Shown piece after piece: positions 19,250 through 27,417 of a DNA stretch of 64,000 nucleotides. The stretch is taken from positions 55,782-119,781 of the forward strand of contig NZ_JBGVSA010000013.1 in the NCBI RefSeq assembly GCF_041807905.1, read 5' to 3'. Source of the DNA: JBGVSA01 sp041807905 (GTDB lineage: Bacteria > Pseudomonadota > Gammaproteobacteria > Burkholderiales > Rhodocyclaceae). Numbering within the stretch: position 1 is the stretch's first letter; every line of letters starts with the position of its first letter. Below the pieces are notes generated by a model. That model was not told the DNA's origin and did no database searches. It saw nothing but the letters and a program-made list of their open reading frames with translations. The translations under genes were made by a program, and so were the position numbers.

Positions 19250-19488
19250 GATGTCTTCCTCTGATGAGTGATGGACGACGCCATGCGGGGTGCAAGGAAC
19301 AGAACAGCAGCGCATGGCGCAACAGATCTGTGCGGGATGGCGCTCTGTGCGGCGCTAGGCCCGTCTCCTCATGCATCGCGTCTGTGCGCGAGCCGACGCA
19401 TCTTCGCGATATGTAATACTTTTGAGCAATAGGTATAACCACCGACAGCGAGAGTCACACTATCGCCGCCGGGATTGGCCAAGAATGT

Positions 19489-19995
19489 TCAGCCCTTGGC
19501 GGCGGCGCTGATGTTGGCCTGAGTGATGTGGATCGTCCGCGGCAGGGCCTGTACGACGCAGTTGTTGCCCGGTCCGCGACGGTCGATGATGAGGTAATCG
19601 CTTGTTTCGTATAGTCCAATGAGCGGATGGTGCCACACGCCCGGTGCGTAGTTGACGCCCTGATCCGGGCGCGCCAGAAATACCCGCAACGATTCAGGCG
19701 CCGGAGGCGGGCCCTTCGGCGCGACGACCACCAGGTACGGCAAGCCTGACAAAGGATAGAAAGCCTGACTGCCGAGCGGGTGGTATTCCATCTCCTGCAA
19801 AGTGAAGGGCAGGGCGCGTGGCGTTGCCCGGAATACGCTGATGATCGCCTCGCCACCTTCCAGCACTTCGGCCCGTGCCAATGCATGGAAGCGCTCCGTG
19901 CTCCCGCCGTTGATGGGAAAGTGCTCCGCCCCTTCGGTCTGGATGACCTCTCCGAAAGGGGCGAAGGCCGCGCGCGTGAGTGGCTCGATGCGCAT
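19489..19995 (-). CDS. allA: Ureidoglycolate lyase
   Basis: A 168-residue enzyme that splits ureidoglycolate into glyoxylate and urea, the last step of this allantoin pathway. The cupin-like AllA fold is recognisable in EYHPLGSQAFYPL and VNYAPGVWHHPL, which hold the conserved metal or substrate ligands of the family. The ATG at 19995 begins MRIEPLTRAAF and lies one base after the allantoicase stop, so the two genes are translationally coupled. It is the last gene of puuE-alc-allA. No urease genes are in view, so the fate of urea is not shown. Confidence 0.92.
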   Translation of the reverse strand: MRIEPLTRAAFAPFGEVIQTEGAEHFPINGGSTERFHALARAEVLEGGEAIISVFRATPRALPFTLQEMEYHPLGSQAFYPLSGLPYLVVVAPKGPPPAPESLRVFLARPDQGVNYAPGVWHHPLIGLYETSDYLIIDRRGPGNNCVVQALPRTIHITQANISAAAKG

Positions 19996-19996
19996 T

Positions 19997-21007
19997 TCAG
20001 ACTTGAGCCGGACGGCCGAACAGGCGCAGGCGCGACACGCCACCGTCCGGGAAGATATTGAAGCGCACGTGCGTAACCACGCCCACCGCCGCCAACTCAT
20101 CCGCGAACCCGTGCTCGGCATCCATCTGCAACTTTTGCGGCGCAAGCAGTTCGGGCCAGAACATGCTTTGCGTGACGATGGATGGGGCCGTACCGCCGTC
20201 GACGCACGCCGCCTGGAGCGAGCAGCGGTCCGGGTAATTGCCCTTGAAGTGCGCGGTATCGACGATCACGCGCTCGATGATCGATGGCGTGGCCAGCGCG
20301 ACGATGCACCAGTCGTTGCCCGGTTCGCGGCGGCGGCGCGTTTCCCAGCCATCCCCCATGTTTGCGCCGCGCCCCGGCAGCAACAACGTGGCAGCCAGCC
20401 CGAAGTGTTCGTTGTTGGTCGCGACGATGTATGCGCCGTTGGCGGCTGCCGCCATGTCGCTGGCGGCGTCCATCGTCTGCCAATCAATGCTCGGCCGGCC
20501 ATACACGCGCAGGCGCGCCACGCCGCCGTCGGGAAAGATCGACAGGCGCACGTGCGTCCAGGTGCCGTCGCGTGCCACGTCGAGGTAGTGATGCGAATTG
20601 CCCTGCAGCGCCACGCCGTCGAGCAGCGGCGTCCACTGCACCTTGTCGTCCGGGTCGCCATTGGGGCAATAGCAAGCGGCGAGTGACGCACCGGGCGGAT
20701 AGTTGCCGGTGAAGTGGCGCGTATCGATATCCACGCCGACGATACGCCCCGGCCGCGCCAGGCGTATGACGGCGTAATCATGTCCGCCATTGCGTCGGCG
20801 GCGCGTCTCCCAGCCATCCATCCACTTGCCGTGATCGTCGTACTTGCCGGGGATGAATACCGGCTCGTCCGGTGACAGCATGCGCGACAGCGGTGCGAAG
20901 AATTCATCGGTGGCAAAGACGCCGGCCGCGCCCAGACGCGGGTCGGCCAGGTTGACGTAGCGCTGCGTGAAAACGGGCGCGTGGGGGTCGAGTTGCGGGG
21001 CGGCCAT
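19997..21007 (-). CDS. alc: Allantoicase
   Basis: A 336-residue hydrolase that converts allantoate to ureidoglycolate and urea. The protein is an internal duplication, as usual for allantoicases: DGWETRRRR with a following GNYP occurs in both halves (about residues 70-125 and 235-290). Length is normal. The ATG at 21007 follows AAGGAC; an upstream in-frame start would add 27 residues that look like shadow sequence. It starts 20 bp after puuE ends. Together with PuuE and AllA it gives a complete route from allantoin to glyoxylate in the cytoplasm. Confidence 0.93.
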   Translation of the reverse strand: MAAPQLDPHAPVFTQRYVNLADPRLGAAGVFATDEFFAPLSRMLSPDEPVFIPGKYDDHGKWMDGWETRRRRNGGHDYAVIRLARPGRIVGVDIDTRHFTGNYPPGASLAACYCPNGDPDDKVQWTPLLDGVALQGNSHHYLDVARDGTWTHVRLSIFPDGGVARLRVYGRPSIDWQTMDAASDMAAAANGAYIVATNNEHFGLAATLLLPGRGANMGDGWETRRRREPGNDWCIVALATPSIIERVIVDTAHFKGNYPDRCSLQAACVDGGTAPSIVTQSMFWPELLAPQKLQMDAEHGFADELAAVGVVTHVRFNIFPDGGVSRLRLFGRPAQV

Positions 21008-21027
21008 GTTGTCGTTGTCCTTGAGGG

Positions 21028-21954
21028 TCAGGGCGCTGGATGGCGGTTCTGCCAATGGCGCGCGATGTCGATGCGGCGGCATACCCACACCTTGTCGTGC
21101 GCCTCGATGTAATCCAGAAAGCGTTGCAGCGCGCGGATGCGGCCGGGGCGGCCGAGCAGGCGGCAGTGCATGCCGATGCTCATCATGCGCGGCGTCTCTT
21201 CGCCTTCCGAGTAGAGCACGTCGAACGAATCCTTCAGGTACTGATAGAAATGCTCGCTGGTGTTGAAGCCCTGCGGCGATGCAAATCGCATGTCGTTGGC
21301 ATCGAGCGTATACGGCACGATGAGTTGTTGATGCGTTGAACCATCGCCGCAGGCGACCGGCATCCAGAAGGGCAGATCGTCCCCGTAGTAATCGGCGTCG
21401 TATTCAAAGCCGCCGTGTTCCACCACCAGGCGGCGCGTGTTCGGGCTGTCGCGGCCGGTGTACCAGCCCAGCGGCCACTGGCCGCCGGTCAGTTCGCGGA
21501 TGATCTGCGTGCCGACGCGGATGTGTTCGCGCTCTGTCGCTTCGTCCACGTTCTGGTAATGAATCCATCGCCAGCCGTGGCAGGCGATCTCGTGCCCGAG
21601 GTCGAGAAAAGCGGCGGTGACTTCGGGATTGCGCTGCAACGCCATCGACACGCCGAACACCGTCAGCGGCAGGCCGCGCGACTCGAACTCACGCAGGATG
21701 CGCCATACGCCGACGCGCGAGCCGTATTCGTAGATGGACTCCATCGACATGTGACGATTGGGGTAGGCCGCGGCGCCGATGATCTCCGACAGGAATTGCT
21801 CGGAGCCTGCGTCACCATGCAGCACGCAGTTCTCGCCGCCTTCTTCGAAATTGAGCACGAACTGCACCGCCACGCGCGCGCCGTCCGGCCAGTCGGCCGG
21901 AGGCGGATGCTCACCGTAACCGATGAGGTCGCGAGGATAGTCGGGAGTCATCAT
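21028..21954 (-). CDS. puuE: Allantoinase of the polysaccharide-deacetylase fold
   Basis: A protein of about 308 residues that opens the allantoin ring to give allantoate. It belongs to the NodB-like PuuE family rather than the metal-dependent AllB/DAL1 amidohydrolases, shown by GHEIACHGWRWIHYQ and WYTGRDSPNTRRL. Two ATG codons in tandem (21954 and 21951) make the start uncertain by one residue; the in-frame upstream extension is not supported. It heads the operon puuE-alc-allA. No uricase or HIU hydrolase gene accompanies it, so allantoin is probably imported or made elsewhere. Confidence 0.92.
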   Translation of the reverse strand: MMTPDYPRDLIGYGEHPPPADWPDGARVAVQFVLNFEEGGENCVLHGDAGSEQFLSEIIGAAAYPNRHMSMESIYEYGSRVGVWRILREFESRGLPLTVFGVSMALQRNPEVTAAFLDLGHEIACHGWRWIHYQNVDEATEREHIRVGTQIIRELTGGQWPLGWYTGRDSPNTRRLVVEHGGFEYDADYYGDDLPFWMPVACGDGSTHQQLIVPYTLDANDMRFASPQGFNTSEHFYQYLKDSFDVLYSEGEETPRMMSIGMHCRLLGRPGRIRALQRFLDYIEAHDKVWVCRRIDIARHWQNRHPAP

Positions 21955-22064
21955 GCGTGGCGCCCTCCAGATTGACCGTGGGGCCATTATAAGGAGCGGG
22001 GCGGGCGGTCCGGCGAATACCCACTATGGGCTGCGCGCGATAACGGCAGCGACCGCCGGCGGAG

Positions 22065-22514
22065 TCAGTCCGGGCGCGGGTCGGCGGGCTCGTTGAGTGT
22101 GAGCCAGTATTGCCCGAGCTGGCCGACGGTATTGAGAAACCGTTCGAAATCTACCGGCTTGCGCACATAACTGTTGGCACCCAGGCGGTAGGCTTCCTGG
22201 ATGTCCTGCAGCTCGCGCGAAGTCGTCAGTACGACTACCGGCAACAGGCTCGTGCGCTGGTCCGCGCGCAGGCGGCGCAGCACTTCGAGTCCGTCGATGC
22301 GCGGCAGCTTGAGATCCAGGAGGACCAGCGCCGGCATGATCGACATGTCCCGCCCGGCGTGGCGCCCCGTGCCGAACAGGTAGTCGAGCGCATCGACGCC
22401 GTCGCGCGCGACGATGATCTCATTGCCGATCTTGTTCTTGGAAAACGCGCGCAGTGTCAGCGCCTCGTCGTCCGGATTGTCTTCCACCAGCAGTATGGGG
22501 TGTTCGGCTGTCAT
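22065..22514 (-). CDS. Single-domain response regulator (Rcp1-like)
   Basis: A 149-residue stand-alone receiver. The phospho-acceptor is D67 in LVLLDLKLP, with the acidic pocket at ED (11-12) and the conserved Lys in SYVRKPVDF. The sequence type (VEDNPDDEALTLRAF) is that of Rcp1-like regulators, which usually act with bacteriophytochrome or other PAS-containing histidine kinases. No kinase gene is adjacent. It is divergent from cheR, 237 bp away, and lies upstream of puuE on the same strand, about 110 bp before it. It could supply the phospho-signal for the receiver-less CheB next door, which is inference. Confidence 0.85.
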   Translation of the reverse strand: MTAEHPILLVEDNPDDEALTLRAFSKNKIGNEIIVARDGVDALDYLFGTGRHAGRDMSIMPALVLLDLKLPRIDGLEVLRRLRADQRTSLLPVVVLTTSRELQDIQEAYRLGANSYVRKPVDFERFLNTVGQLGQYWLTLNEPADPRPD

Positions 22515-22751
22515 GGGCCTTCCTGGCCTCGTCTTGGGCGGAGGTTCTGTTTGCAGACTATGTCGCAGTTACGGACTTGGCACTCAAAACTGTAGCGGAT
22601 GCGAGCCGGCGCTGCCCCTTGGTCTGGCATTGCCGATGGCGCCGGAGCGCTGTGACAGTTGGTGGCGCAGCCGTTGCCCGGCTCAAGTTGTGCGTCCTGC
22701 ATGCCGTAGGTGCCCTCATGCTGCAAAGAATCATGTGGGCCACCTGACAAG

Positions 22752-23699
22752 ATGAACAAACCGATCCCCAATCGCCGCCCGCCCGCGAGCCCGCCGACGC
22801 CCGCCACGACGACTGCGGCGCCTCGCCCGGACGCGCTGGCCCGCGCCGCCATCATGCAGACGCTGGCCCGCATCGAGCCGGGCAGCCGTGAATTCGAATT
22901 CACCGAGGCCGACTTCGAGCGGGTTCGCCGGCTGATCTACAAGCGGGCCGGCATCTCGCTTTCGCCCGTCAAGCAGGACATGGTCTACAGCCGCCTTGCA
23001 CGCCGCTTGCGCCTGGGTGGGCACAAGCGCTTCGTCGACTATCTCGACAAGCTCGAAAACAGCCACGACGCGGCCGAATGGGAAGCCTTCGTCAACGCGC
23101 TCACCACCAACCTGACTTCGTTCTTCCGCGAGGCGCATCACTTCGACATCCTGTCCGAACACCTGCGTCGCGTAGCGGAAAAACGCACCCTGCGCATCTG
23201 GTGCTGCGCGTCCTCGACAGGGGAGGAAGCCTACTCGCTGGCGATCACCGCGTGCGAGATGTTTGCGGGAATGAATCCGCCGGTCGAAATCGTCGCCTCC
23301 GACCTCGATACCAACGTGCTCGCCCACGGGCAAAAGGGCGTCTACGGCGCAGACCGGCTCGCGCGCATGGAGGAGGCTCGCATCAATCGCTTCTTCGTGC
23401 GCGAGGCCAGCGGCGACTACCGTGTGCGGCCGGAGCTGCAACGCATGATCAACTTCCGTCGCATCAATCTGCTGGAATCCAACTGGCCGTTGCAGGGCCC
23501 GTTCGACGCGATCTTCTGTCGCAACGTCATGATCTACTTCGACAAGCCGACGCAGTACCGCATCCTCGAACGCTTCGTGCCGCTGTTGCGGCCGGACGGC
23601 CTGTTGTTCGCCGGCCATTCCGAGAACTTCATCCACGCCGCCAACCTGTTCCGCTCGATGGGCCGTACCGTCTACGCGCGTACGCCGGCCGCCCGTTGA
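22752..23699 (+). CDS. cheR: CheR-type protein-glutamate methyltransferase
   Basis: A 315-residue protein that transfers methyl groups from S-adenosylmethionine to receptor glutamates, or to a receptor-like target. After a Pro-rich N-terminus it has the CheR all-alpha domain (about 50-105) and the methyltransferase core with CCASSTGEEAYSLA (SAM loop), ASDLDTNVL and FCRNVMIYF. It is 18 bp upstream of a CheB domain gene. This pair is far from the main cheVVYZA cluster at 33.8 kb, so it may serve a separate sensory pathway. The ATG at 22752 lacks a strong ribosome site; in-frame upstream codons are not convincing. Confidence 0.9.
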   Translation: MNKPIPNRRPPASPPTPATTTAAPRPDALARAAIMQTLARIEPGSREFEFTEADFERVRRLIYKRAGISLSPVKQDMVYSRLARRLRLGGHKRFVDYLDKLENSHDAAEWEAFVNALTTNLTSFFREAHHFDILSEHLRRVAEKRTLRIWCCASSTGEEAYSLAITACEMFAGMNPPVEIVASDLDTNVLAHGQKGVYGADRLARMEEARINRFFVREASGDYRVRPELQRMINFRRINLLESNWPLQGPFDAIFCRNVMIYFDKPTQYRILERFVPLLRPDGLLFAGHSENFIHAANLFRSMGRTVYARTPAAR

Positions 23700-23716
23700 C
23701 CAGGGCGACCCCATCG

Positions 23717-24349
23717 ATGACCCCGCGCCCGCCACCCATCCAGCGTCCGCAGGATGACCGCCTCGTCCTGATCGGAGCGTCCACCGGGGGGACCGAAGCC
23801 ATCAAGGAAGTACTGGCCGATCTGCCCGTGGACATCCCGGGCGTGGTGATCGTGCAGCACATGCCTGAGATGTTCACGGCCTCGTTCGCGCGCCGGCTCG
23901 ACGCGCAGTGCGCACTGCACGTCAAGGAAGCGGAAGACGGCGAGAAGGTGGAAGCCGGCTGCGCCTACGTCGCGCCCGGGCATTCGCACTTGCTCGTGCG
24001 CCGTCGCAACGGGGCGTACTACTGCGAACTGTCGCGGGCCGAGCCGATCAACCGGCACAGACCGGCGGTCGACGCGCTGTTCCATTCGGCGGCCCGCAAT
24101 GTGGGCGCACGGGCCATTGGCGTTATCCTTACGGGTATGGGCAAGGATGGCGCCGAAGGGTTGCTGGCGATGAAGGCAGCAGGCGCCTACACCGTGGCCC
24201 AGGATCAACACAGTTCGGTCGTTTGGGGAATGCCGCGCGAAGCTGTTGCCATCGGGGCTGCACATGCGGTGATTCCTCTTCGCGAGATCGGCGCGCATAT
24301 CGTCGAAAAGTTGCGCCAGAGCGCGACGGCAGGACCTGTGGCAGGGTGA
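23717..24349 (+). CDS. cheB: CheB methylesterase domain without a receiver
   Basis: A 210-residue protein made only of the CheB catalytic domain, which removes methyl groups from, or deamidates, chemoreceptors. The catalytic triad is visible: S22 in GASTGG, H48 in VQHMP and D144 in MGKDGAEG. Full CheB is about 350 residues with an N-terminal receiver that inhibits the esterase until phosphorylated; here the coding sequence starts immediately before the esterase, at an ATG 17 bp after cheR. The in-frame sequence upstream of that ATG is a shadow of cheR, so this is not a frameshifted receiver. Activity would need other control, for example by the nearby single-domain regulator or the STAS protein. 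Confidence 0.9.
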   Translation: MTPRPPPIQRPQDDRLVLIGASTGGTEAIKEVLADLPVDIPGVVIVQHMPEMFTASFARRLDAQCALHVKEAEDGEKVEAGCAYVAPGHSHLLVRRRNGAYYCELSRAEPINRHRPAVDALFHSAARNVGARAIGVILTGMGKDGAEGLLAMKAAGAYTVAQDQHSSVVWGMPREAVAIGAAHAVIPLREIGAHIVEKLRQSATAGPVAG

Positions 24350-24410
24350 ACAAGGCACGTTCCCGGGGCGACCGGGCGGGCCGGCATAACGATACCAACG
24401 GAGATTCTTG

Positions 24411-24716
24411 ATGGACGCCAATGTAACCGTAAGCCCCGATCTCGCGACGCTGCGCCTGGTTGGCCGCTTCGATTTCAGGGCGCACCGCGAATTTCGCGAA
24501 GCTGTGGAAGAACTCCTCGAACAAGCGCCCGGCAAGGCCGTGCACGTGGACCTGTCGGAGGTCTCGTACCTGGACAGCTCGGCGCTGGGCATGCTGCTCA
24601 TGCTGCGCGACAAGGCGCGCACCGCCAGCCGCGACGTACAGCTCGTCGGCGTCAAGGGCAGCGTGCGGCAGGTGCTGGACATCGCCAACTTCTCCAAGCT
24701 GTTCTCGATCGCGTAA
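24411..24716 (+). CDS. STAS-domain protein (anti-sigma factor antagonist type)
   Basis: A 101-residue STAS domain. The segment SYLDSSALGMLL holds the Asp-Ser-Ser motif whose serine (S56 or S57) is phosphorylated by partner kinases in SpoIIAA-like proteins. Such proteins switch partners depending on phosphorylation. The ATG at 24411 is chosen over an adjacent TTG codon; GGAG lies about 7 bases before it. It follows cheB by 61 bp on the same strand. No anti-sigma kinase or PP2C phosphatase gene is in the window, so its partner is unknown; a link to the CheR/CheB pair is suggested only by position. Confidence 0.85.
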   Translation: MDANVTVSPDLATLRLVGRFDFRAHREFREAVEELLEQAPGKAVHVDLSEVSYLDSSALGMLLMLRDKARTASRDVQLVGVKGSVRQVLDIANFSKLFSIA

Positions 24717-24725
24717 AACGCCGAC

Positions 24726-25058
24726 GTGGCGGCGTTCAAGCTGTTCTTCTTGTTCGCGCTGACCGCCGTCTGCGAAATCCTCGGCTGCTACTTGCCGTAC
24801 CTGTGGCTGCGCCAAGGCCGCAGCGTCTGGCTGCTGCTGCCGGCAGCAGCGTTCCTGTGCCTGTTCGTGTGGTTGCTGTCGCTGCATCCCACGGCAGCGG
24901 GGCGCGTCTACGCGGCCTACGGCGGCATCTACATCTGCATGGCCATCACGTGGCTGTGGGCCGTCGACGGCATTCGCCCGAGTACCTCCGACTGGATCGG
25001 CGTTCTGGTGTGCCTGGTCGGCGCCGGCATCATCATGCTCGGGCCGCGTAGCGGCTGA
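24726..25058 (+). CDS. ynfA: YnfA/UPF0060 family small membrane protein
   Basis: A 110-residue inner-membrane protein with four hydrophobic helices. It matches E. coli YnfA closely in layout: CEILGCYLPYLWL at the first helix, LHPTAAGRVYAAYGGIYI in the third and the helix near GAGIIMLG at the end. YnfA belongs to the small multidrug resistance-like superfamily; a transport role has been proposed but the substrate is not settled. Translation starts at GTG 24726, 9 bp after the STAS gene stop. A strong bidirectional terminator follows, so this is the end of the rightward transcript. Confidence 0.9.
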   Translation: MAAFKLFFLFALTAVCEILGCYLPYLWLRQGRSVWLLLPAAAFLCLFVWLLSLHPTAAGRVYAAYGGIYICMAITWLWAVDGIRPSTSDWIGVLVCLVGAGIIMLGPRSG

Positions 25059-25071
25059 GCGCGCACGAACC

Positions 25072-25111
25072 AAAAAAAGGCCCGCACGGTGATCATCCCG
25101 TGCGGGCCTTT
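25072..25111. terminator. Bidirectional terminator between ynfA and the PL17 lyase gene
   Basis: GGCCCGCACGG (25079-25089) pairs perfectly with CCGTGCGGGCC (25098-25108) around a 7-base loop. Seven A precede it (seven T for the leftward transcript) and three T follow. It serves the convergent lyase operon best and probably ynfA as well. Confidence 0.88.
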
Positions 25112-25134
25112 GTTCTTGCGGCTGCAGAGGAGCG

Positions 25135-27270
25135 TTATTCGCGCTCGATCGCCACCGCGCCCTGCCAGGTGAAACTGCGGCCATCGATATCGACCGCGTG
25201 CGATTCATTGCCACTGTCTCGATGAGCCATGCCGACCAGCCAGTTGCGGTCGTTGCCGGTCAGGCGCAGCACGGTGCAGGTGTCGTCTTCGTGCAGCACG
25301 CTGACGGCCCGCACTTGGCCGCGCGCGTTGCGCGAGGTCTCGGTGCTTTCTTCGAAGTAGCCGTGCGTTTCAACGACCGTCGCGTAGCTCACATTCTGGC
25401 CACGTGTGCGGATGGCCATGCCTGACTCGGCACGCAGGTTGAAGTTGGGGTCGTTGGCCCCGATGCGTGTGAAGATGAACTCCGTCGGTACGTTCGCGCT
25501 GAAAATGACGCTGTAATAGCTCTGGCCCTGCAACCAACTGAACAGGCCCTGGCCGGCGTCGATCTTGCCCGAGCCCAGGCGCCACAGGTGCTTGTAGCCG
25601 GCACCGTCGCCCAGCGTCGAAAGCTCGCTGTCGAGTGCGTACGGGAAGTCGGTGCGGATGATCTGGCCGGTGTAGTAGAGCGCATAGTCGTATTGGTGTT
25701 CGGCATCCGCCTGGATGCGGAAAGCGTCGACCACCAGCGGGTAGGCGAAGTCTTCATGGCGCACCAGCGCGGCGCTGCGGCGCATGGTCACGCCCGGCGT
25801 GTAGTCGCAGATCTGGCCCGTCATCATTTGATGATCGGCGTTGTCGCCGGAGAACTGCAGGCGCTGGCCGTGGTACTGCACGGCGCGTTCCGCGTTGCCG
25901 TCGTGCTGGCAACGTTCGTCGACCGTCACCGTATTGTGGGCGATGGTCTGCTTGGCCCAGGTCACGTTTTCCGGCAGATAGGCGCCGCCGTGCTTGGGTT
26001 CGACGTTGATCCAGCGAACGCAGCCGTAGTCGCGCAGCACTTCTTGCCCGCGATCGAAAAAGCCCAGCGTCAGGCCGTCGAAGTGCGCGTGTTCCGCGAG
26101 TCCGTGCGTACCGTAGTCCATCGTCAGCACGGCCTGATCGCCGGCAGCATCGTCGGCGCGCAGGATGCCCACGGCGCCCTTGTCGCCCTGCGGCCCGCAC
26201 GACAGTTCGATGCTCGGGAATTCGCAATGGATTTCTTCGGTGGCGTGCGGCGCGTAGGCGTCGGACAGCATCAGGCCCGCACCGTCCAGCCACACCTGCT
26301 GGTGCTGCTGTGCCAACCACAGCAGGCGCTGGTCCATCTCGTAGCGGCGGAAGATCAGGCTCGCGCCGATCACGTAGCCCAGGCTCTTGATGTTCATCGG
26401 CTTGACCGCGTCGTTCAGCGGCACCAGGGCACCGTTGGGGAACGACGGGTACAGTGCCGCGTAGAAGCCGCGCTGGACGACCTGGTTGTGGTACTGGTAG
26501 ATGCCCAGTTCCGGCCACGCGCGTTCGATCGCTTCGGCGAACATCAACATCGGCTGGATGGCAAAGCGCTGGTAATACGGGCCTTCTTCGTAGTAGCCGG
26601 CGGGCGAGAACAGTTGCGAAATCTGCGCCAGGAAGCCGGCCGTCTTGCTGTCGCCGAACTGGCCGCGCACGGCAAGCTCCAGCCATTCGCGTCGTTGCGT
26701 GGCGATGCCGCAGATGCCCACCGCCGCGCACGCCCACATGCCGTGGTTGTGCACGATGTCGAAGTGGTGGTGGTAGGTCTTGGTGAACATCTCGACCATC
26801 GGCTCGAACACGTTGGTCTCGATGGTGGCGCGGTCGGCGGCGGACAGCGTGTCGCGCACGCAACTGTAGCCGACCGACGTGAACAGCAGCCACATGTGTT
26901 CATTGAGAATCTGGTGGAACAGCTTGGCCGGCGGATTGTGCGAGTACGGCTTGGCGTAGGGCAGGCCGGGGTAGATCGCGGCATAGGCCAGCAGGATGTC
27001 GCGGATGCGTTCGGCGTAGCGCGCTTCGCCGAAGATCATGTATTGCGTGCCGGCAGAGAAGATCGTGCTGTAGTTGAGCTTGTGCTGCTCATGTTCGACG
27101 CCTCCCCCCGGTCCGCTGCCAGGCACCCACACCGGGTGCTGCAGCATCTCTTCGAGCTGCGCGCGGGCGCTGCGGATGCTCTGACCAATCAGCGAATCCT
27201 GCTCGGCCGCGGCCCGCATGCGGGTGGCTTCGTCCTGGGTCAGAAAAACGGGTGCAACGGCGAACGACAT
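25135..27270 (-). CDS. Oligo-alginate lyase, PL17 family (heparinase II/III superfamily)
   Basis: A 711-residue lyase predicted to degrade alginate oligomers exolytically to unsaturated monouronate (DEH). The N-terminal alpha-toroid carries HNHG (N175-H176) and GYYEEGPYYQRFA, where Y232 matches the family's catalytic Tyr; the C-terminal beta part has HGLAEHAHFDGLTLGF, as in PL17 enzymes. There is no signal peptide (MSFAVAPVFLTQ), so it should act in the cytoplasm on imported oligomers. TTAGGGAG precedes the ATG at 27270. It is the last gene of the transport/lyase operon that starts at 33088. Heparin- or hyaluronate-type activity is less likely given these motifs, but substrate needs assay. 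Confidence 0.85.
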   Translation of the reverse strand: MSFAVAPVFLTQDEATRMRAAAEQDSLIGQSIRSARAQLEEMLQHPVWVPGSGPGGGVEHEQHKLNYSTIFSAGTQYMIFGEARYAERIRDILLAYAAIYPGLPYAKPYSHNPPAKLFHQILNEHMWLLFTSVGYSCVRDTLSAADRATIETNVFEPMVEMFTKTYHHHFDIVHNHGMWACAAVGICGIATQRREWLELAVRGQFGDSKTAGFLAQISQLFSPAGYYEEGPYYQRFAIQPMLMFAEAIERAWPELGIYQYHNQVVQRGFYAALYPSFPNGALVPLNDAVKPMNIKSLGYVIGASLIFRRYEMDQRLLWLAQQHQQVWLDGAGLMLSDAYAPHATEEIHCEFPSIELSCGPQGDKGAVGILRADDAAGDQAVLTMDYGTHGLAEHAHFDGLTLGFFDRGQEVLRDYGCVRWINVEPKHGGAYLPENVTWAKQTIAHNTVTVDERCQHDGNAERAVQYHGQRLQFSGDNADHQMMTGQICDYTPGVTMRRSAALVRHEDFAYPLVVDAFRIQADAEHQYDYALYYTGQIIRTDFPYALDSELSTLGDGAGYKHLWRLGSGKIDAGQGLFSWLQGQSYYSVIFSANVPTEFIFTRIGANDPNFNLRAESGMAIRTRGQNVSYATVVETHGYFEESTETSRNARGQVRAVSVLHEDDTCTVLRLTGNDRNWLVGMAHRDSGNESHAVDIDGRSFTWQGAVAIERE

Positions 27271-27289
27271 TCTGTAACTCCCTAAGATC

Positions 27290-27400
27290 GATCCGGCGCG
27301 CAGGCCGATTGCGCGCGGCGGATCCAGTGCGTGCAACGCACGCCGACCGGTCTTCCGGTCCTTGTTATTGGAACTGCGAGCCCCGGCGCGGGGCCGGGGC
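27290..27400 (-). other. Cluster of hairpins between the two lyase genes
   Basis: The 147-bp gap holds four inverted repeats: an imperfect GATCCGGCGCGC/GCGCGCGGCGGATC pair (about 27288-27325), GCGTGC-AAC-GCACGC (27329-27343), GACCGG-TCTT-CCGGTC (27345-27360) and GCCCCGGC-N5-GCCGGGGC (27380-27400). None has a T run, so they are more likely RNA-stabilising or processing elements than terminators. Confidence 0.55.
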
Positions 27401-27417
27401 GTACAACCGTGTGGTGC

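Noticed and set aside
23078..23716. In-frame extension of cheB as a possible receiver domain
   Set aside because: Its translation is a shadow of cheR and shows no receiver motifs (no acidic pocket or phospho-acceptor).
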